DNA from: Sphingomonas gilva
Lineage (GTDB): Bacteria; Pseudomonadota; Alphaproteobacteria; Sphingomonadales; Sphingomonadaceae
DNA length: 64,000 nt
Reading direction: 5' to 3'
Assembly: GCF_003515075.1 (NCBI RefSeq)
Contig: NZ_QWLV01000003.1
Span: 1 to 64,000 of the forward strand
Shown here: piece by piece, positions 63,097 through 64,000 of the stretch
Layout of the letters: each line of letters opens with the position of its first letter
How positions within the stretch are numbered: position 1 is the first letter of the stretch
The notes under the pieces: model-generated
Databases searched by the model: none
What the model was told of the DNA's origin: nothing
The model's input: the letters and a program-made list of their open reading frames with translations, nothing else
Program-made: the position numbers and the translations under genes

Positions 63097-64000
63097 CTAT
63101 CCGGCGGCGCAAAGCCGTTCGAGCTCGCTCGCCCAGTCCCTCGCCTCCGGTATGGCAAGCTCCGCGGCCCGAAGCTTCGCCGTCAGGCCGGCAGGTCCCG
63201 CGGGCAGTGACGGAAGCACTTCGGCGCGAAGCGCCGGATCGGCGGCTGCTTCCGCCAGCGTGCCGAAGCGGAAACCCTCCTGCCGGTACATGGCGAGCAG
63301 GCGCGGCATCATCCGTGCGTCGAACGCGCCGGCGTGGAGCAGCAGGACATAGGGAATGTCGCGGCCGTGGAGCGCCCGCGCGATGATCCGGTGACCGCGC
63401 GCCGCGTCGCGCGCGGCGTCGAGGAAGCTCTGCTCCATCGAGGCGATCGCGTCATCGTCGTTCGCCGCGCGGCAACGCGCATAGGCGGTGTTCCAGCGCC
63501 AGTCCGAGAAATCCATGCTGACCGGCGCGATGCGGTAGCCGCGCCTGGCCAGCACCTCGCGGATCGCGGCGCGCTTGGCCGGATCGTCGCCCTCGGCGAG
63601 AAAGGGGTAGCGGAACCAGCGCCAGTCCCCGCCTTGCATCAACCGTTCGAGCGCCGCCTCGTTGCGGACGATCTCGGCGGTGAAATCCGCCACCGTCAGC
63701 GCGTTGAGATTGGCGTGCGACCAGCCATGGTTGCCGAGCGGGTGGCCCGCATCGCGCCATGCCTGCAGCACGCGCGCCAGCGCGGGATCGTCGGCCATTT
63801 TCTTCGCGTTGGCGAAGCCGTAGGCCTCCTCGACGCCCGCCGTCTTCAGCGCCGCGAGGATCGCCTCCGCCACCGCCTGCGGATTCGTTCCCGATGGCAT
63901 CGGGCCGTGCAGGGGCAGGTCGTCGAAGGTGAGCGCGATCATCGGACGCGCGTCGAACAAGGACAGATCGACCGCGTCGCCCATCGCGCGATAACCGGCC
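63097..64000 (-). CDS. Polysaccharide deacetylase family protein (start probably outside window)
   Basis: About 300 residues are visible. The NodB-type fold shows the first metal/catalytic motif ALTFDDLP, the second as GNHGWSHANL, and later RYPFLAEGD and LLLHAGAFDARMMPRLL. These enzymes remove acetyl groups from polysaccharides or act on related amides. An ATG at 63984 exists, but no ribosome site precedes it and the frame is open to the window edge. An upstream start with a signal peptide is therefore likely. The substrate is unknown. Confidence 0.85.
   Translation of the reverse strand, partial: AGYRAMGDAVDLSLFDARPMIALTFDDLPLHGPMPSGTNPQAVAEAILAALKTAGVEEAYGFANAKKMADDPALARVLQAWRDAGHPLGNHGWSHANLNALTVADFTAEIVRNEAALERLMQGGDWRWFRYPFLAEGDDPAKRAAIREVLARRGYRIAPVSMDFSDWRWNTAYARCRAANDDDAIASMEQSFLDAARDAARGHRIIARALHGRDIPYVLLLHAGAFDARMMPRLLAMYRQEGFRFGTLAEAAADPALRAEVLPSLPAGPAGLTAKLRAAELAIPEARDWASELERLCAAG

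Overview
The window is GC-rich DNA from an alphaproteobacterium, most likely a member of the Sphingomonadales (Sphingomonas group). Pointers are a TonB-dependent receptor with a Sphingomonas-type exported hydrolase partner, tandem exported M61 peptidases, HWE-family histidine kinases, an NAD-dependent formate dehydrogenase of fds type, and families of intergenic palindromes (a GAGCTTGTCGAAG element, a CCCCTGC/GCAGGGG element, a GGAACAAGTCCGGGG element) that I associate with this group. The species call is inference.

Layout. 1-125: tail of an IS30-type transposase. 257-4883: two tandem exported M61 metallopeptidases and inorganic pyrophosphatase. 5.1-7.3 kb (-): a glycosyltransferase-like protein and an exported protein of unknown function. 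7.4-15.6 kb (-): DMT and SMR exporters, glutamate synthase (gltD upstream of gltB), uppP. 15.6-16.7 kb: an epimerase-like protein and tRNA-Leu(CAG). 16.7-18.7 kb: a decayed genomic island in the tRNA, with a degenerate att duplication, an integrase fused in frame to a piece of a subtilase, and another gene tail. 18.9-21.9 kb (-): an SDR and a large unrecognised protein. 22.1-32.4 kb: a signalling and stress block with CheR-PAS, CheB, an HWE kinase plus response regulator, manganese catalase, a catalytically degenerate HWE kinase and two Crp/Fnr regulators. A 1.36-kb gene-free stretch packed with palindromic repeats separates CheR from CheB.

32.4-44.6 kb holds a sugar-nucleotide and glycosyltransferase locus. 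Its core is seven + strand genes (37073-44635), each overlapping the next by exactly 4 nt: two epimerases, one GT4 enzyme, three related CgeB-like enzymes and a UDP-glucuronate decarboxylase. Facing it are a phosphatase, a glycosidase whose catalytic motifs look circularly permuted, a Gfo/Idh oxidoreductase and a zinc dehydrogenase. No flippase, polymerase or initiating transferase is visible, so this does not look like a standard capsule locus. It is the best candidate here for an undescribed pathway.

44.7-46.5 kb: a DGPF/YCII protein and its ECF42-type sigma factor, with a matching promoter. 46.6-54.2 kb: a compact formate dehydrogenase operon (fdsG-fdsB-fdsA-fdsD, a ferredoxin-reductase-like flavoprotein, fdhD, mobA). 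54.2-58.9 kb: DctD/DctB and the divergent dicarboxylate transporter DctA; DctD lacks the GAFTGA motif needed for sigma-54. 58.9-64.0 kb: a TonB-dependent receptor coupled to an exported esterase, then a polysaccharide deacetylase running off the window end.
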